From assembly GCA_020635055.1 (NCBI GenBank), contig JACKAN010000016.1, positions 1 through 64,000 of the forward strand: a stretch of 64,000 bases of DNA, read 5' to 3'. The position numbers were made by a program, and so were the translations under genes. The notes beneath the pieces were generated by a model, which worked only from the letters and a program-made list of their open reading frames with translations, ran no database searches and was not told the DNA's origin. Of this stretch, positions 45,146 through 53,416 are shown in pieces (positions within the stretch are counted from its first letter, which is position 1; each line of letters begins with the position of its first letter). This DNA is from Pseudobdellovibrionaceae bacterium (GTDB lineage: Bacteria > Bdellovibrionota > Bdellovibrionia > Bdellovibrionales > UBA1609).

Positions 45146-45844
45146 TTAAGACAACTTACCTAAAAGAGATCTATACACCTCATCATTATTTACAAATTTA
45201 AGGCCAAAACCATGACGTCCAGAGTAGCGTCCCTTTTTTGTAACCCAAACCACTTTAGCATTAAGTGCATGACTTTTTGAAATATCTGATAGTGGAACTG
45301 ATAATCGTACTAGGTCTCCCACCGTAAGATTCATATTGTCCATAGGGTCAAATTCACAATAAGCACCACTCTTTGACAAGTTATACATGCTGGATTCTAA
45401 GAGGTCACCCTGCTGGATGAACTCCACTTTTACCATTTGATTGGTGTGATAACGCGCGCTCATTTGCTGAGGAATACTGTGGGTTCTCAAGAGCTTTTTA
45501 ACAATCCCAATGAGAGCTTTGTCTTCATATTTTGTATTTAAAAAATGGGGTTTCGAATCCCTTTTCATAACATCTAAATCTGTAGCTATAACGTTACTAC
45601 AAATAAATAAAACTGAAAATGAAAGTCCCCACACTTTAAAATCCTTATAAAGATTTAACTCTTTATTAGAGTACATCTCAGACTCGTAAATAAGCAGCTT
45701 TAATGATTTTTCTGTAATGATATCTTTTGTTTTTTCTAAATCTGTAGAAGTAAAAATTGTCGAATTTGAAAGTTGAATTTCAAGCTTTCGTCGGATTTTC
45801 TCGGTACTCTCAATCGATAATCCGTGAATCAAAATTTTAGACAT
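45146..45844 (-). CDS. PilZ-domain protein with receiver-like N-terminus
   Basis: 232 residues. Residues 1-110 have an alternating alpha/beta pattern of a degenerate response-regulator receiver. Residues about 120-228 are a PilZ barrel: YHTNQMVKVEFIQQGDLLES, NLSKSGAYCEF, which fits the N-x-S-x-x-G motif, and GFGLKFV at the end. The RxxxR motif that binds cyclic di-GMP is incomplete: only one Arg is present before YHTNQ, so binding may be weak or lost. It has a FliA-like promoter, which would tie it to the motile phase. Confidence 0.85.
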   Translation of the reverse strand: MSKILIHGLSIESTEKIRRKLEIQLSNSTIFTSTDLEKTKDIITEKSLKLLIYESEMYSNKELNLYKDFKVWGLSFSVLFICSNVIATDLDVMKRDSKPHFLNTKYEDKALIGIVKKLLRTHSIPQQMSARYHTNQMVKVEFIQQGDLLESSMYNLSKSGAYCEFDPMDNMNLTVGDLVRLSVPLSDISKSHALNAKVVWVTKKGRYSGRHGFGLKFVNNDEVYRSLLGKLS

Positions 45845-45870
45845 ATTTCTTCCTCATATCCATCTTTAGC

Positions 45871-45897
45871 CTATCGGCCAGTTAAGGACTAAAGTTT
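45871..45897 (-). promoter_or_regulatory. FliA-like promoter of the PilZ gene
   Basis: Minus strand AAACTTTA (continuing GTCC), 11 bases, GCCGATAG. The -10 box matches the flagellar-sigma consensus at 7 of 8 positions. Confidence 0.6.
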
Positions 45898-46094
45898 ACA
45901 AGTATGTTTTCGGCAAAATGCTTAAATAGTTTACACATTACATAGATCTAATTGGGAATTTGGGGTCTAGATTTGAAAGTGATTTTTTTTGTATAAGTTT
46001 TGTACAGTTCTTTTATGTATTTAAGCCTTAAATCATCTAAAATAGACTTACACCTTAATAATATCTTATATTATCTAAGATCTCGGAGAATAAA

Positions 46095-46796
46095 ATGATT
46101 CAAATAAGAAGAAGTCTGGAAAGAGGACATATTAACTTGGGCTGGCTCGATACTTACCATACATTTTCTTTTGGTAATTATTTTGATTCAAAACATATGG
46201 GCTTTCGCAACCTCAGAGTAATTAATCAAGATCGTGTAGAACCTAAAAAGGGTTTTGATACTCACCCCCACAAGAATATGGAAATTATCACTTATGTAAT
46301 TCAGGGTCAGATCGAACATCAAGACAGTTTAGGTACAAAGCAACAGATTTCAGCCGGTCAAATACAAGTGATGAGTGCGGGTTCAGGAATTCGCCATAGC
46401 GAAAACAACCCATCAGAAAGCTCAACCTTAGAACTATTGCAAATTTGGATACTACCAAATAAGGTAAATTTAAAACCACGTTACAGTGATCTTACTATAC
46501 CTGAAGAAACTGTTAGAAACCAATTGGGTTTGATCGTATCACCTGATGGTCGAAATAATTCAGCTATGATACATCAGGATGTTTTTATATTTGCTACTAA
46601 AACTAATAAAAACATAGATCTGCAACACAATATTAAAAAAGATCGCTATGCTTGGTTGCAGATTGTAAAAGGCAGATTTTTAATAAATAAACTGGAATTG
46701 GCTAAAGGAGATGGCGCAGCTGTTTCAGAAGAATCAATAATAAAAATTCAAAATTTGGATTCGGATGGTGAATTTTTACTTTTTGATCTCAATTAG
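46095..46796 (+). CDS. pirin-family protein
   Basis: 233 residues, bicupin. N-terminal cupin with the metal site HPHKNMEIITYVIQGQIEHQ (His, His, His, Glu). The YhaK-like short pirin length and GWLDTYHTFSFGNYF opening fit bacterial pirins, some of which have quercetinase activity. Start with GGAG. Preceded by 250 bases that contain only the PilZ promoter. Confidence 0.92.
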   Translation: MIQIRRSLERGHINLGWLDTYHTFSFGNYFDSKHMGFRNLRVINQDRVEPKKGFDTHPHKNMEIITYVIQGQIEHQDSLGTKQQISAGQIQVMSAGSGIRHSENNPSESSTLELLQIWILPNKVNLKPRYSDLTIPEETVRNQLGLIVSPDGRNNSAMIHQDVFIFATKTNKNIDLQHNIKKDRYAWLQIVKGRFLINKLELAKGDGAAVSEESIIKIQNLDSDGEFLLFDLN

Positions 46797-47000
46797 GAAT
46801 CTATTTTTTCTTGATTTTCGTTCTCTACCTATCAAATTAGACCAGCTAGATATGAGTTATTTTTTCAAATTCCTATTTACAAATTTATCTAGTTTCAATT
46901 CATGAGTGTTTAAATGAGCTCTTTTTGATATTACACACTTTTGGAACTCATTATTTGTTTTTTCTAAGAATATTATCGAATAAAAAAGGGGCGATTTATT

Positions 47001-48641
47001 ATGAAGATGTTTTTTATTATTATAAATATTTGTTACCTTGCACCTCTTCATTTATGGGCCACTACGGCAGCTCTTATAGAAACTCCACAAGGACTTATCC
47101 AAGGAATTGATAAAGGCCAATACACAGTTTACAAGGGTATACCCTATGCCCTACCTCCTATAGCAGAGCTACGCTGGAAAGAACCAAAGGCCCTTCCAAA
47201 GTGGGATGGCGTTTTAAAAGCCAATAAGTTTGGTCCCATGTGCTTACAAGCTTCCTTGATAACTGGAAGAGCCATTGGCGATGAGGATTGCCTGTACTTA
47301 AATATTTGGGTTCCCAAAGTAAGGCATTCAGAAAGTTTACCTGTGATGTTTTGGATTCATGGTGGAGCTTTTATTTTTGGTAGTGGTGAACAACCTATTG
47401 GCCCAATTACCTTCTATGATGGTGAGAAACTGGTTAAAGAGGGGAAAGTGATTCTAGTTTCACACAATTATAGACTTGGACCTTTAGGTTTTTTAGCTCA
47501 TGAGGAATTAAGAAAAGAAAATCCAAATGGTTCTACTGGAAATTATGGAATTCTCGATCACATAGCTGCCCTAAAGTGGGTAAATAAAAATATCAGCGCT
47601 TTTGGTGGAAATCCCAACAATGTCACCTTATTTGGAGAGTCTGCAGGCGGAACGAGTGTCTTTGTTTTGCTTGCTTCACCCTTGGCTAAGGGTTTATTTT
47701 CTGCTGCCATTGCCCAGAGTGCCGTATTTTTTGATCATAGTCTCGAAGATGATCTTTTATTGGGTCAACGCATTACAGATCACTATGGATTTTCCGATTA
47801 TAAAAAACCCATAAATTTATTGCGTTCTCTGCCTGGTGACAAAATCATCTCTGATTTCCCACTGGAATTGATAAGCGCTGATGAAGACAAAATTGTAAGA
47901 TATGGGCATTCTATTGATGGCTATGTACTCAATGATTCGGTAATGAATGTTATCCTCAGTGGGAAGCAGCAAAAGGTTCCATTAATGATTGGCTCAAACG
48001 CCAACGAAATATTAACTATCGAACCTATGTTCTTGAGGGGGATGAAAAAAATTTCGGATTTGACATATCAAAACATGGTCAAAAATTTTTTTAAAACTTC
48101 TGACCCATCAAAAATACTTGAAGTTTATAATAAACATAAATTTGGTTCTAATTTTAAAGCACTTAAGGTTTTACTAGAAGACAGCTTATTTCATGCTCCC
48201 GTGCATATGGTATCTAAGGCCATGGAAGATCAAAATCCAGGCACTGTATTTACTTACCATTATGCAAAAAGTGTATTGGGTTTAAAAGCCGGTCACGGCG
48301 CTGAATTATTTCATTTATTTGGAAAGGAAAATTTGTTGTCTCTGCTGACTTTCCCTAACAACCCTTTTGGTTTTTTAACCCCTTCAGAAAAGGCTTTTTC
48401 TAGAATGTTTCGCCGTTATTGGACTCAATTTGCACATGAACAAGATCCTAACTCTTTACAAAACCCCTATTGGCCAACATATGACTCGGGATTAGTGTTA
48501 AACATTAAAAAAGATCCTGAAATTGTGTCTGTTGAACATTTAGACCCATTTCATAGGTTGCAATTCGTAGAACAAGTCTTACTTTCAAAAATTCATCAAG
48601 AAAACAGAACTTGCGATTCCATCCTCGCAAAAGCTATTTAG
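47001..48641 (+). CDS. exported carboxylesterase type B
   Basis: 546 residues. Signal peptide (IIINICYLAPLHLWA) then the canonical alpha/beta hydrolase of the cholinesterase-like family: QGIDKGQYTVYKGIPYALPP, EDCLYLNIWVP, MFWIHGGAF, the nucleophile elbow FGESAGG, and the catalytic His in KAGHGAELFHLFG. AAGGGG site before the ATG. Probably periplasmic or secreted; substrates in this family are esters of broad type. Confidence 0.93.
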   Translation: MKMFFIIINICYLAPLHLWATTAALIETPQGLIQGIDKGQYTVYKGIPYALPPIAELRWKEPKALPKWDGVLKANKFGPMCLQASLITGRAIGDEDCLYLNIWVPKVRHSESLPVMFWIHGGAFIFGSGEQPIGPITFYDGEKLVKEGKVILVSHNYRLGPLGFLAHEELRKENPNGSTGNYGILDHIAALKWVNKNISAFGGNPNNVTLFGESAGGTSVFVLLASPLAKGLFSAAIAQSAVFFDHSLEDDLLLGQRITDHYGFSDYKKPINLLRSLPGDKIISDFPLELISADEDKIVRYGHSIDGYVLNDSVMNVILSGKQQKVPLMIGSNANEILTIEPMFLRGMKKISDLTYQNMVKNFFKTSDPSKILEVYNKHKFGSNFKALKVLLEDSLFHAPVHMVSKAMEDQNPGTVFTYHYAKSVLGLKAGHGAELFHLFGKENLLSLLTFPNNPFGFLTPSEKAFSRMFRRYWTQFAHEQDPNSLQNPYWPTYDSGLVLNIKKDPEIVSVEHLDPFHRLQFVEQVLLSKIHQENRTCDSILAKAI

Positions 48642-48760
48642 TATAAAGTTAAAACGCGCGATTGAATGCTACAATATAGTTTTTGCAATGATCAAAATCT
48701 TCTGCCCTTCGAAACTTCCGAGCTCACCTGATATCACGATGTAATAGACATAAAATTTTT

Positions 48761-48803
48761 TGCCAATATTGGCATTGCCTAATTTGTCATAATGTGTTAT
48801 CAT
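48761..48803 (+). promoter_or_regulatory. promoter and palindromic operator of a toxin-antitoxin pair
   Basis: Perfect palindrome TGCCAATATTGGCA (48761-48774) abuts the -35 box TTGCCT (48775-48780), which is 17 bases before TATCAT (48798-48803). The toxin ATG follows at 48815. Position fits autoregulation by the antitoxin. Confidence 0.65.
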
Positions 48804-48814
48804 AGTAAATAGCA

Positions 48815-49093
48815 ATGAATTGGGTAATTGAATATACGTCTAAGGCAAGGAAACAAATGAGTAAGCTCCCACTGGACGTAGCTGACATAGCTCTGACTTT
48901 AATAATGGACATTGAAGTTGGCGGCCCCGTCAGAGGTGATTGGCCAAATTTCTCAAAGCTTAGTAAAACAGAGTATCATTGTCATTTGAAAAAAGGAAAA
49001 CCCACTTATGTTGTCTGTTGGCGACTAGTGGATAAGAAAAATAAACGTATAGAGGTTTACTATGTCGGCACACATGAAAAAGCACCTTACTAA
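48815..49093 (+). CDS. RelE/HigB-type toxin
   Basis: 92 residues, compact ribosome-dependent ribonuclease fold as in RelE/HigB toxins: YTSKARKQMSKLPLDVADIA, NFSKLSKTEYHCHLKKGKPT, VVCWRLVDKKNKRIEVYYVG. Toxin-first order is typical of higBA-like modules. Its end overlaps the antitoxin by 32 bases. Confidence 0.85.
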   Translation: MNWVIEYTSKARKQMSKLPLDVADIALTLIMDIEVGGPVRGDWPNFSKLSKTEYHCHLKKGKPTYVVCWRLVDKKNKRIEVYYVGTHEKAPY

Positions 49094-49421
49094 GGTATCT
49101 ATTGGTAAAAAGGAATTCCAGATTCCGAAGAAAGAAGCTCAAGCCGTGTTAGCTCTTGTCGAAAGCATTGATAGTTTAAGCAACACACCTTCTGAAGTGG
49201 TGTTTAAGGAAATTGCTAAGAACCGACCCAAGGGTGCGGTCTACCTTAGAGGGATTCGCAGCCGTGAAGATATTAGCCAAAAGCAGCTCGAAAAAATGAC
49301 AGGTATCCCATTGACCAATATTTCAAAATACGAAAGTGGTACTCGCAAAATTACAGATTCCGTGGCCAAAAAATTTGCAAAGGCTCTGGGGATAAATGCT
49401 AAACGATTATTAGAAGAATAG
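49062..49421 (+). CDS. HigA-type antitoxin, XRE family
   Basis: 119 residues. Middle part: SREDISQKQLEKMTGIPLTN and SKYESGTRKITDSVAKKFAK, an XRE helix-turn-helix. The start lies inside the toxin gene, so expression is coupled. A second in-frame ATG four codons on is possible. It would bind the palindrome upstream of the toxin. Confidence 0.88.
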   Translation: MSAHMKKHLTKVSIGKKEFQIPKKEAQAVLALVESIDSLSNTPSEVVFKEIAKNRPKGAVYLRGIRSREDISQKQLEKMTGIPLTNISKYESGTRKITDSVAKKFAKALGINAKRLLEE

Positions 49422-49491
49422 AAATCTATTAGATACTGCCTCTGCAAAGTGAGCGGCTTGGCCAAACTATAATTGCAAATAGACTGTCAAT

Positions 49492-49917
49492 TCAATCAAA
49501 AAAATCTATTTTGCCTTTATAAGGCTGCTTCTTTATATAAGCCAAACGAGTTTCCCAATCTCCAACATGAAGCTCTAATTGATTGCCACTTGGGTCCAAA
49601 AAGTAAACCGAATTACCTTCAGAAGTGTTTTGAGTCCATTCCACTAGCAAATTTTGTTTTATTAAAACTTTAACATTTTCTATAAGTGATTCGGTCGCAG
49701 TCAAAGCAATGTGCCCCTTACTCTTTGGGGCTTTAAAGGCCCCGTCTAGAGACAAACAAAACCACAGGTTGCCAGCAAGAAAGTAAGCTCCCCTCTCCCA
49801 TCTAAATAGTGGTTTGAAACCTAAAATTTCTCTGTAAAAATTAAATGATTCATCTATGTCATGAACCAAAAGGGAGCCAATTGGCATGGGATGAGTGTCT
49901 ACAGATCTGTTCATCAA
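49492..49917 (-). CDS. VOC-superfamily (FosA-like) protein
   Basis: 141 residues, one pair of beta-alpha-beta-beta-beta modules. SLLVHDIDESFNFYREILGFK opens the fold; metal-binding His candidates lie in LLVHD and GHIALT, and Glu in LELHV. FosA-type glutathione transferases have the same length and layout, but fosfomycin resistance is only one option. The start overlaps the stop of the split outer-membrane gene by four bases. Confidence 0.8.
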   Translation of the reverse strand: MMNRSVDTHPMPIGSLLVHDIDESFNFYREILGFKPLFRWERGAYFLAGNLWFCLSLDGAFKAPKSKGHIALTATESLIENVKVLIKQNLLVEWTQNTSEGNSVYFLDPSGNQLELHVGDWETRLAYIKKQPYKGKIDFFD

Positions 49918-50708
49918 AATCTAAATGAAGCCTCAAATCCTACAAAATCATAATCAGTAAAAAGTGGCATATTGGTTCTAGAGTAATCGGAAGGTGGTCT
50001 CATATAGCTGTCAGTTAACACCTTGTTTGACGCAAATAGAGTAATTGACTCTTGTCTTCCCTGGAGAGGGTAATAAGACGCCCCAACTCTATAAAAATAA
50101 AACTCATCGTCTTCCATGCTGTTAAAGTTAAATGTACCGACCTCATTATTGGAATGAAGCTCAAAACTATCATTTATTTTGTAAGTTAAATTCAAAGACA
50201 ATGAATACACTGTAACATCGTCATCGAAAGCGAAAATATTACCAGCATTTGTATACCTCTTATCGTACTGGTCATATGAGATATACATTTGCTCAATGAT
50301 GCCAACGAACTCATCTCCAAATCCATTCTCGTATTTACGTGCTTGAAGTCTGGAGTTTATCCTAAGACTAGTAGTTTCGTGATCCGTAGCGAAAGCAACC
50401 AACCCTCCCCATTCGTCATTCCTGGTGCCGACATCAATTAAATACTTAACCCCTTTAAAAAGTTCATAGTCAGAAGTCATGTAATAGAGAGGCTTTCTTT
50501 GTCCTCTAAAATCGAGTCTATCGGCATTGTCGGATGACCAGAAAATCCCTCCAAAACCAAACAAACCTCCAAAATGTTTAGTCTCTATATTGATTAGGTC
50601 ATCATCAAGAACAAGTCCCCCTGTTCCCTCTCCCATGAGCTTGATATAATGCCCACCACTACTCCACTTGAACCAAACTCCAGCAAATTCCTTTTGCTCA
50701 ATAAACAA
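49914..50708 (-). pseudogene. split outer-membrane protein gene, 3' part
   Basis: 264 codons of beta-barrel sequence (alternating aromatic strands, final residue Phe in VGFEASFRF). A TTG at 50708 could start translation, but the native frame continues across the IS target site. Removing the ISL3 element and one copy of the duplication joins NGL-F from the 5' part to F-IEQKEFAGVWFKW here without a frame change. So this is the C-terminal portion of one protein of about 430 residues; it lacks a signal peptide and cannot be exported alone. Confidence 0.8.
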
Positions 50709-50711
50709 ACC

Positions 50712-52196
50712 GGTTCACCGTATTACAGAAGGGTATAATTCATGCCAACAAGACCTAGGTCTTGAGTGAAGGTAAAAAGTTCCATCCATCTCGAATAAGA
50801 TTTAATCGTAATAAAAACAAATTTTATAGGAGAACACGGATGGAACTTCATGATGATTTAATCTTAAAATCTTTAGGACTTCAAGGAATTAAAATTGAGT
50901 ATTGGGCCACATGTGATGAGGAATTAAAACTAGTTTTATATGCCCGTCAAAATCGTAATGAAGCAGTTTGTAATGTCTGCGCTAACAGCATTACTCATGT
51001 CCATGAGTGGAAATTAAGAAAGATTAGAGCCGCTCCACTGGGTGCATATGAAGAGGTTTGGATTTATTTAAAGCAACTTCGAGGCAATTGTCATATTTGC
51101 GGTGATAGAGTTAGATCGTCCAAGGTAGCATTTACTCATCCTCATTTTAAAAACATGACATATAGTTTATGCGAAAAGGCAGGTCGACTTATGGAAGAGT
51201 TAACTTGTGAGGCCAGCGCTAGGATCCTACGATTAAAATCAAAAACAATGTGGGATATAGACCAGTATCGAATGAAGCAAATGAAAAAACATTTAAATTA
51301 TGCTGAAAGAGATTTGGATTTAGAAAGTATGTCAGCAGATGAGGTGCACTATAGGACTATTTTTGGGAAGAAATCGTCGGATAAAAACAAAGTGCAATTT
51401 GTTACGAATTTAGTTTGCACGAACATCAGTAAGGTGCTGTCAAACGCAATGGGACGTAAGGGTTCAAGCCTATTGAACTGTTTAAAAGTACTGAGGCCGG
51501 AGCAACTTTTAAAGATTAAATATTTTGCATTAGATATGCACGATGCATTTATCAAGGTTGTTGAACACGCTTGCAAGAATGCCAAGATCTGTATTGATAG
51601 GTTCCACTTAGCACAAGGTGTAAATGATGTTTTTGACGAGGTAAGAAAAATAGAGTTTAAACTAGCGAAAGACAATGAGGATAAGTTTTTAATGGAAGTG
51701 CTTGCCCCCCATAGGAAGTATATATTAGTTGAGCGAGAGAAGAATTTATCAAAAAAAGATTACACAAAGCTAGAGCGATTACTGGATATAAATAAAAATA
51801 TATTTAGAGCGTCAGTGTTAGTTGAATATTTCCATAAGGTTTTAGATAAGAAAAATGTAAAAGAGTTCAGGAAAAGTCTTATCCTGTGGTATCGCTTTGC
51901 AAGGGAAGCCAAATTAAAGCCATTTTTAAAGTTTGCAAATACTTTGAGGAAATACAGACATTATATAGAAGGTTATATAATGTCGGGACTTACAACAGCC
52001 GTGTCAGAGGGACTAAATAATAAAATTAAAGTCCTCAAAAGAATGGGGTATGGATACACAAATCCAGTATCATTTATGCTCAAAATCCTACAAAGATGTG
52101 GGCTGTTAAACTCAAAATATATAGATACGTCTTCCTGGTACTGGCCACCCGAAATGAGATTGGCATCAACCACCCCCTTCTAAATAACGGAGAGGC
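50712..52196 (+). mobile_element. ISL3-family insertion sequence
   Basis: 1485 bases. Imperfect ends: left GGTTCACCGTATTACAGAAG, right (read inward) GCCTCTCCGTTATTTAGAAG, which agree at about two thirds of positions over 35 bases. Flanked by a 9-base match AAACAAACC (50703-50711 and 52197-52205); ISL3 elements usually duplicate eight bases, so one matching base may be chance. It splits an outer-membrane protein gene in opposite orientation. Confidence 0.88.
50840..52183 (+). CDS. ISL3-family transposase
   Basis: 447 residues from the ATG at 50840 (TAGGAGAACACGG before it); the frame is open to 50762 but the upstream part lacks similarity. N-terminal zinc ribbon (CNVCANSITHV, CHICGDRV), then a helix-turn-helix region and the DDE core with ALDMHDAFIKVVEHA, CIDRFHLAQGVND and a third acidic residue in SEGLNNKIKVLKRMG. 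Uninterrupted and full length. Confidence 0.93.
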   Translation: MELHDDLILKSLGLQGIKIEYWATCDEELKLVLYARQNRNEAVCNVCANSITHVHEWKLRKIRAAPLGAYEEVWIYLKQLRGNCHICGDRVRSSKVAFTHPHFKNMTYSLCEKAGRLMEELTCEASARILRLKSKTMWDIDQYRMKQMKKHLNYAERDLDLESMSADEVHYRTIFGKKSSDKNKVQFVTNLVCTNISKVLSNAMGRKGSSLLNCLKVLRPEQLLKIKYFALDMHDAFIKVVEHACKNAKICIDRFHLAQGVNDVFDEVRKIEFKLAKDNEDKFLMEVLAPHRKYILVEREKNLSKKDYTKLERLLDINKNIFRASVLVEYFHKVLDKKNVKEFRKSLILWYRFAREAKLKPFLKFANTLRKYRHYIEGYIMSGLTTAVSEGLNNKIKVLKRMGYGYTNPVSFMLKILQRCGLLNSKYIDTSSWYWPPEMRLASTTPF

Positions 52197-52625
52197 AAAC
52201 AAACCATTACCGATGGTCTGTCTTTCGAGGTCCATAGCACGGCCTTCAAATTTGCCTCCAAGAACTTTGCCTGGCCACACTCCATACAATCCAACAAGGT
52301 GATATTGACCAGTAGGTTCAGTGTACCCCCCACTAACACTACCCGAATAAAATATCGACCTGACATTTAGAGTAAAGTATTCGTGAGGTTGAAACTCTGT
52401 TCTAGCCTGAATCCAATAGCCGATGCCATGGTAAAAATCTTTTGTTCCCAATGTACGCAAATAAGAATGACCATCAACTGATGCTCTAAACCATGCAGCT
52501 TTTGGGATTAACCTGTCATCCTGATTTTCTATTTCCTCCAACAGGTGATTATTTCGAAGCGCTGAGGGGTATTCAGCCATTGATTTCCAAGAGTAGAATA
52601 TAAATGGAAATAAAAAGATTCTCAA
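52197..52625 (-). pseudogene. split outer-membrane protein gene, 5' part
   Basis: From a TTG at 52625 (GGAGGGG before it) a hydrophobic export signal (LRIFLFPFIFYSW) leads into barrel-type strands (AAWFRASVDGHSYLR, GYWIQARTEFQPHEYFTLNV, GGYTEPTGQYHLVGLYG). The native frame reaches the duplication at 52197-52205; the present frame then runs on into the ISL3 element to 52080. It is the N-terminal third of the same protein as 49914-50708. Confidence 0.8.
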
Positions 52626-52674
52626 TTCACCCCTCCAACCTTGACTATCTAACAGAAGACCACACCTTATTGCG

Positions 52675-52920
52675 ATGACCTGGGAAAAGGTAGTTTTATA
52701 CGGCATTTTACTAATAGCAGCATGGCGAGGTCTTCACTACCTATTCTTGTGGATGGAGACAAGGGGCTGGATTTACTACAAAACAAGGCCAAGCAGTTCT
52801 GGTTTAGGTAATGCCTTGCAAGAACTAAATTCTTTTATGAATCCAGCCGTTAAAGAGGTTTTGGAGCGAAAATTTGAAGAACAAAACGAGGACGAACAAA
52901 GGGATGGGATAATAATGTGA
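52675..52920 (+). CDS. small membrane-anchored hypothetical protein
   Basis: 81 residues, one N-terminal membrane helix (VVLYGILLIAAWRGLHYLFLW), then a polar, acidic tail. Divergent from the split outer-membrane gene and convergent with the HEPN-like gene seven bases downstream. No family recognised. Confidence 0.5.
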   Translation: MTWEKVVLYGILLIAAWRGLHYLFLWMETRGWIYYKTRPSSSGLGNALQELNSFMNPAVKEVLERKFEEQNEDEQRDGIIM

Positions 52921-52927
52921 ATCAATT

Positions 52928-53404
52928 TTATTCCCAAGCCTTATGCTCTTCAAAAAGGTCATAGATAATAATTAATTGCTCCAATTGAAAAGTCGCCCTG
53001 AACAACTCACCAAATTGTTTTCTTGGGCTAAACTCAACGATACTTCCAACAATCGCATTGTCAGACATAAACTCATGAGCCATATAATTCCTATATTCCA
53101 ACAAGCTTTCAAGTAATGATAAGAAATCTTTTCTTAAGCCTTTCTCACAAAGTTTATTTTTAACTTGCCCCAAAGTCCACTTCTCCATGCTTTCCAGTGG
53201 AACTGAGTACAACCGAAAAAGTAGACCTTTCAGACCAAACTCAAGTATCTGAATCTTTCCCATGAACACAGCATAACTCTCCAAAAGACTATATTCTTTG
53301 TATCGATCCAGTTGCTTCCAAATATCTTTCTCAAACTCTTCTTTAGAGATCAAATCTGATATTTGCTTTAACTTTTCGTAACTACTTTCTTCTCGATCTG
53401 CCAT
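52928..53404 (-). CDS. HEPN-like helical protein
   Basis: 158 residues, all-helical. EYRNYMAHEF gives the R-x4-H motif of HEPN domains, found in many toxin, defence and antiviral RNases, preceded by a long helix with FLSLLESLLEYR. The Asn after Arg is also typical. There is no obvious MNT partner next to it. An IS256 element begins only four bases (plus its 8-base duplication) upstream of the ATG. Before insertion the gene had GAGGG upstream; now it has no Shine-Dalgarno, so expression may be lost or driven by the element. Confidence 0.6.
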   Translation of the reverse strand: MADREESSYEKLKQISDLISKEEFEKDIWKQLDRYKEYSLLESYAVFMGKIQILEFGLKGLLFRLYSVPLESMEKWTLGQVKNKLCEKGLRKDFLSLLESLLEYRNYMAHEFMSDNAIVGSIVEFSPRKQFGELFRATFQLEQLIIIYDLFEEHKAWE

Positions 53405-53416
53405 CTTCGATTTTAC

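Noticed and set aside
51349..51675. 108-codon minus-strand frame in the ISL3 element
   Set aside because: Antisense of the transposase core; no known passenger gene matches.
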